Part shown: positions 6,264 to 8,240 of the stretch, piece after piece
Layout: each line of letters begins with the position of its first letter
How positions within the stretch are numbered: the stretch's first letter is position 1
Origin: Methanobacterium sp.
GTDB taxonomy: Archaea; Methanobacteriota; Methanobacteria; Methanobacteriales; Methanobacteriaceae
Direction: 5' to 3'
DNA: 8,240 nt
Assembly (NCBI GenBank): GCA_003158115.1
Contig: PMGM01000077.1
Coordinates: 1 to 8,240 of the forward strand
Position numbers and translations under genes: made by a program
Notes under the pieces: generated by a model
What the model was told of the DNA's origin: nothing
The model's database searches: none
What the model saw: only the letters and a program-made list of their open reading frames with translations

Positions 6264-6285
6264 ATAGTTTACATTCGTAAACTAT
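6264..6285. promoter_or_regulatory. Probable MarR operator: 9-bp inverted repeat in the marR promoter
   Basis: ATAGTTTAC (6264-6272) and GTAAACTAT (6277-6285) are exact reverse complements separated by four bases. The size and symmetry suit a MarR dimer. The repeat begins at the edge of the TATA-like element TAGTATATAG (6291-6282, minus strand) and extends toward the predicted transcript start near 6260, so a bound repressor would block the basal factors or polymerase. The operator role is inferred from position. Confidence 0.6.
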
Positions 6286-6291
6286 ATACTA
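6282..6291 (-). promoter_or_regulatory. TATA box of marR
   Basis: The minus strand reads TAGTATATAG. A start 22-25 bases downstream gives a leader of about 40 bases ahead of ATG 6218, with the GAGTGAT ribosome binding site inside it. A second TATA-like stretch (TTTTATATAAAA, about 6230-6241) lies too close to the ribosome binding site to be the core promoter. Confidence 0.45.
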
Positions 6292-6433
6292 AAATGAACT
6301 ATTAATTATTTAAAGTTTATGATCATATAGAACAGAAAAAATAAATATAAAATAAGAATGTAATAAACTATCCAGAAAATAATAAAAAATCAGTTATGAC
6401 TTGATTTAATACAGTTAGCCATTATAAATTATT

Positions 6434-6439
6434 AAAAAA
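6434..6439 (-). terminator. Oligo-T terminator after TFE
   Basis: A run of six T on the minus strand, about 30 bases after the TFE stop codon in very AT-rich sequence, is the usual form of an archaeal intrinsic terminator. It would separate the TFE transcript from marR. Confidence 0.35.
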
Positions 6440-6465
6440 TATAAATAAAGTATATATATAACTAT

Positions 6466-6993
6466 TTATTCAATATACTTTATTTCAGTACTTAGTTTAT
6501 TTGTAGATTTACTATCAGCCTTCTCCTTTAGTAACTCAATAATACGTGAGGTATTATCCTGATATTCTAATGTATCATTACAATCTGGGCATACAAAATT
6601 GAATTCAGATGCTTTTTCAAATTTGTATCTATGACCATTTGTTTTACATGCAAAGAACATATTTTCTTCTTCATATTTAATTGATTTTTCAATATCTTCG
6701 GTGTTTCTTTGATGTTTTTTAGATATTATATCTGATACCTTTTCCTTGTCAAACTTCCAACTGTAAATAAACCAATTGGTCTCAGGATCTTTCGTTCTTT
6801 TGTATGAAGCTATACCTGCATCGTGAAATTTATATAAAATTTTTCTAACAGTATTCAATTTTATTTCAGTTTCTTCAGCTATCTCTGAATCGAAAGTTTT
6901 TCCGTTTAAAATACATTCAATAATCGAAACACTACCCTCTTCATTATTTGTGATGTCCATTAATATTTTCTCAACTGCTGGATCTATTTCCAT
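6466..6993 (-). CDS. tfe: Transcription factor E, alpha subunit (TFE/TFIIE-alpha homologue)
   Basis: TFE helps archaeal RNA polymerase open promoters and binds the polymerase clamp. The 175-residue length is normal for the family. Residues ~5-90 form the extended winged helix (EIAEETEIKLNTVRKILYKF at 38-57, then the wing DPETNWFIYSWKFD at 69-82). A charged linker follows, and a zinc ribbon spans ~113-145: C116-K-T-N119-G-H121-RYKFEKASEFNFVCPDC, with C135 and C138 as the second knuckle. In the first knuckle Asn occupies the place of the expected second Cys and His121 follows, so a CCCH site or weak zinc binding is possible. ATG 6993 has AAAGGGG about seven bases upstream. The gene stands alone, between the marR cluster and a divergent ligase gene. 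Confidence 0.93.
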   Translation of the reverse strand: MEIDPAVEKILMDITNNEEGSVSIIECILNGKTFDSEIAEETEIKLNTVRKILYKFHDAGIASYKRTKDPETNWFIYSWKFDKEKVSDIISKKHQRNTEDIEKSIKYEEENMFFACKTNGHRYKFEKASEFNFVCPDCNDTLEYQDNTSRIIELLKEKADSKSTNKLSTEIKYIE

Positions 6994-7046
6994 ATTAATA
7001 CCCCTTTCATTCAGTGATTAATTTTAATTTGAGACAAATTGATAAA

Positions 7047-7056
7047 CTATATTTAA
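7047..7056 (-). promoter_or_regulatory. TATA box of TFE
   Basis: The minus strand reads TTAAATATAG, about 55 bases before the TFE start. A transcript beginning near 7024 would have a leader of roughly 30 bases containing the AAAGGGG ribosome binding site. Confidence 0.45.
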
Positions 7057-7362
7057 TTGATAATTTCTTCAAATTTTTGATAATTATATTGATTTATTAA
7101 ATTTTTGAGAACTGAAAAAAAATCTGCCCTACAATATATTATAAAATAACATATAATATTTTGTTATATTAATAAGTTACTATTAAATTTTTAATTCTAA
7201 ATATAATTTTGAATTAGCTAGTTAATTTAATAATATAAATATTCTAATTTTAGATATACTAAAAATATTAGTAAATCTACATCACAAAACTATTGATTAT
7301 CCGATAAATTTATTTTATGTTAAGTTTCAATATAGTGTTGTTGAAATGTCTGAATTAAAGGA

Positions 7363-7370
7363 TATATAAA
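7363..7370 (+). promoter_or_regulatory. TATA box for the glutamate-cysteine ligase gene
   Basis: TATATAAA preceded by purine-rich TTAAAGGA (a possible BRE) is the best archaeal promoter match in the region. It predicts a start near 7392-7395 and a leader of about 110 bases. AATATAATAAATAAAA (about 7402-7417) is an alternative giving a shorter leader. Confidence 0.4.
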
Positions 7371-7506
7371 TTATCTAATTCTCTGTCTAAACTAATCAGA
7401 AATATAATAAATAAAAATTGTATATTGTTAGTATGTGAGTTATTCGACTGTGTTAGATGTAAATAATAGCAATAATTTATAATTGTAGAAAAATAAAGGG
7501 GATTTT

Positions 7507-8240
7507 ATGAACTGGGATTTCTTGGACATATCAAGGTCTTTTTTAGAAGATAATAAAGGAAAGTTATTGATAGAAGGTAAATTTGGTGTAGAAAAGGAAT
7601 CTCAGAGGATCACTTCCTCGGGGGATCTTGCTTTAACAGCCCATCCCTCAGCATTTGGGGATAAAACAGGAAATCCACATATTACTGTCGATTTTTCTGA
7701 AAGTCAGATTGAGATGATAACTCCTACTTACAAGTCGGTTGATGAAGTATATGATGGATTGAATATTATAAATTCTGAAGTAGAAAATAATATAGGAGAT
7801 GAACTCCTCTGGCCATTAAGTATGCCCCCAAAACTTCCAGCTGAAGATCGTATTCCAATTGCCAATTTTTCTGATTCTGAGCATGGAAACCACATGCAAA
7901 TATATAGAAAGGGACTTGCACTGCGATATGGTAAAAAAATGCAGATGATCTCAGGAATACATTATAATTTTTCATTTGGAGATGAACTATTAGAATATCT
8001 ACAACATAAATACGGTAATGGTATGGATAAACGTTTATTTATTGATGAAATACATTTCGGACTTGCAAGAAACTTTTTACGCTACAGTTGGATATTAATT
8101 TATCTTTTTGGCGCATCACCATTCTGCCATCCTAGTTACCATCCAGTTATAAAAAAGGAACTTATGATAATTCAAAAATGTTGTCCTAATTATGTAGATA
8201 TTATTGAAAATTACATTCAATGTGCAATATCTCTACGTGT
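7507..8240 (+). CDS. gshA: Glutamate-cysteine ligase, GshA/GshF type (5' part, cut by window edge)
   Basis: Catalyses ATP-dependent joining of glutamate and cysteine to gamma-glutamylcysteine, the first step of glutathione-type thiol synthesis, in the cytoplasm. ATG 7507 has GGGG five bases upstream. The 244 visible codons contain the family's active-site landmarks: G27-x-E29-K-E31-S, D62-F-S-E65-SQIE69-MITP, LLWPLSMPP (100-108), YRKGLALRYGKKMQMISG (133-150) leading to IHYNFSF (151-157), and YLFGASP (199-205). These match the E. coli GshA fold and look closest to the N-terminal half of bifunctional GshF (GshAB). Whether an ATP-grasp glutathione synthetase domain follows lies beyond the right edge. 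The gene faces away from TFE and has its own promoter. Such a ligase is not a standard part of the methanogen gene set, so acquisition by transfer is likely. Confidence 0.88.
   Translation, partial: MNWDFLDISRSFLEDNKGKLLIEGKFGVEKESQRITSSGDLALTAHPSAFGDKTGNPHITVDFSESQIEMITPTYKSVDEVYDGLNIINSEVENNIGDELLWPLSMPPKLPAEDRIPIANFSDSEHGNHMQIYRKGLALRYGKKMQMISGIHYNFSFGDELLEYLQHKYGNGMDKRLFIDEIHFGLARNFLRYSWILIYLFGASPFCHPSYHPVIKKELMIIQKCCPNYVDIIENYIQCAISLR

Larger units (their letters stand above)
6994..7506. other. Divergent intergenic region between TFE and the ligase gene
   Basis: About 510 bases of extremely AT-rich sequence with no credible coding frame. It must hold two promoters firing outward. Near TFE is a TATA candidate (7047-7056) and near the ligase another (7363-7370). 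A weak hairpin (TTTTAG, five bases, CTAAAA; about 7248-7264) lies in the middle. No RNA gene or repeat family is recognised. Confidence 0.5.

Noticed and set aside
7240..7275. Hairpin in the middle of the TFE/ligase intergenic region as a small RNA
   Set aside because: The stem is only about six A/T-rich pairs, with no promoter or terminator clearly attached.
7766..7975. Minus-strand 69-residue open frame
   Set aside because: It is antisense to the clearly coding glutamate-cysteine ligase gene and has no recognisable features.

Overview
The window looks like chromosome of an AT-rich methanogenic archaeon, most likely of the order Methanobacteriales. The evidence is an archaeal basal transcription factor (TFE alpha), strong Shine-Dalgarno sites of the GGTGAT/GGAGTGAT kind, archaeal TATA boxes and oligo-T ends, a very A+T-rich base composition, and a set of membrane and hydrolase genes typical of that group. 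The taxonomic placement is inference.

Layout, left to right. (1) 1-541, minus strand: the 5' part of kdpA (potassium-transporting P-type ATPase, channel subunit), preceded and overlapped by a 24-codon ORF with a strong ribosome binding site. (2) 542-1540: about 1 kb without an intact gene. It contains a small broken gene (1069-1395, minus) for a CxxC zinc-ribbon protein with a hydrophobic C-terminal segment; its promoter and ribosome binding site are intact but the frame is disrupted twice. (3) 1537-6218, minus strand: five functions in the order MarR regulator, MBL-fold hydrolase, TauE/SafE-type permease, second MBL-fold hydrolase, 14-TM MFS exporter. The permease is split into two overlapping frames at a run of ten A. 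A short ORF ends one base before the MFS start. Two inverted repeats with TTTAC/GTAAA half-sites lie over the probable core promoters of marR and of the second MBL gene. The cluster ends in a perfect 20-bp palindrome that contains part of the MFS stop codon. (4) 6466-6993, minus strand: TFE alpha. (5) 6994-7506: divergent intergenic region. (6) 7507 to the right edge, plus strand: the first 244 codons of a glutamate-cysteine ligase of the GshA/GshF kind.

How the genes may work together (inference): the middle cluster reads as a MarR-controlled efflux or stress-response unit, with two soluble hydrolases processing something that the two transporters export. A thiol or sulfur theme is possible, because TauE/SafE proteins move sulfur anions in characterised cases, some MBL-fold enzymes act on thiol esters, and a low-molecular-weight-thiol synthesis gene lies nearby. 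However, the substrates cannot be read from the sequence, and TFE separates the ligase from the cluster. No CRISPR array, tRNA, rRNA or intact mobile element was seen.
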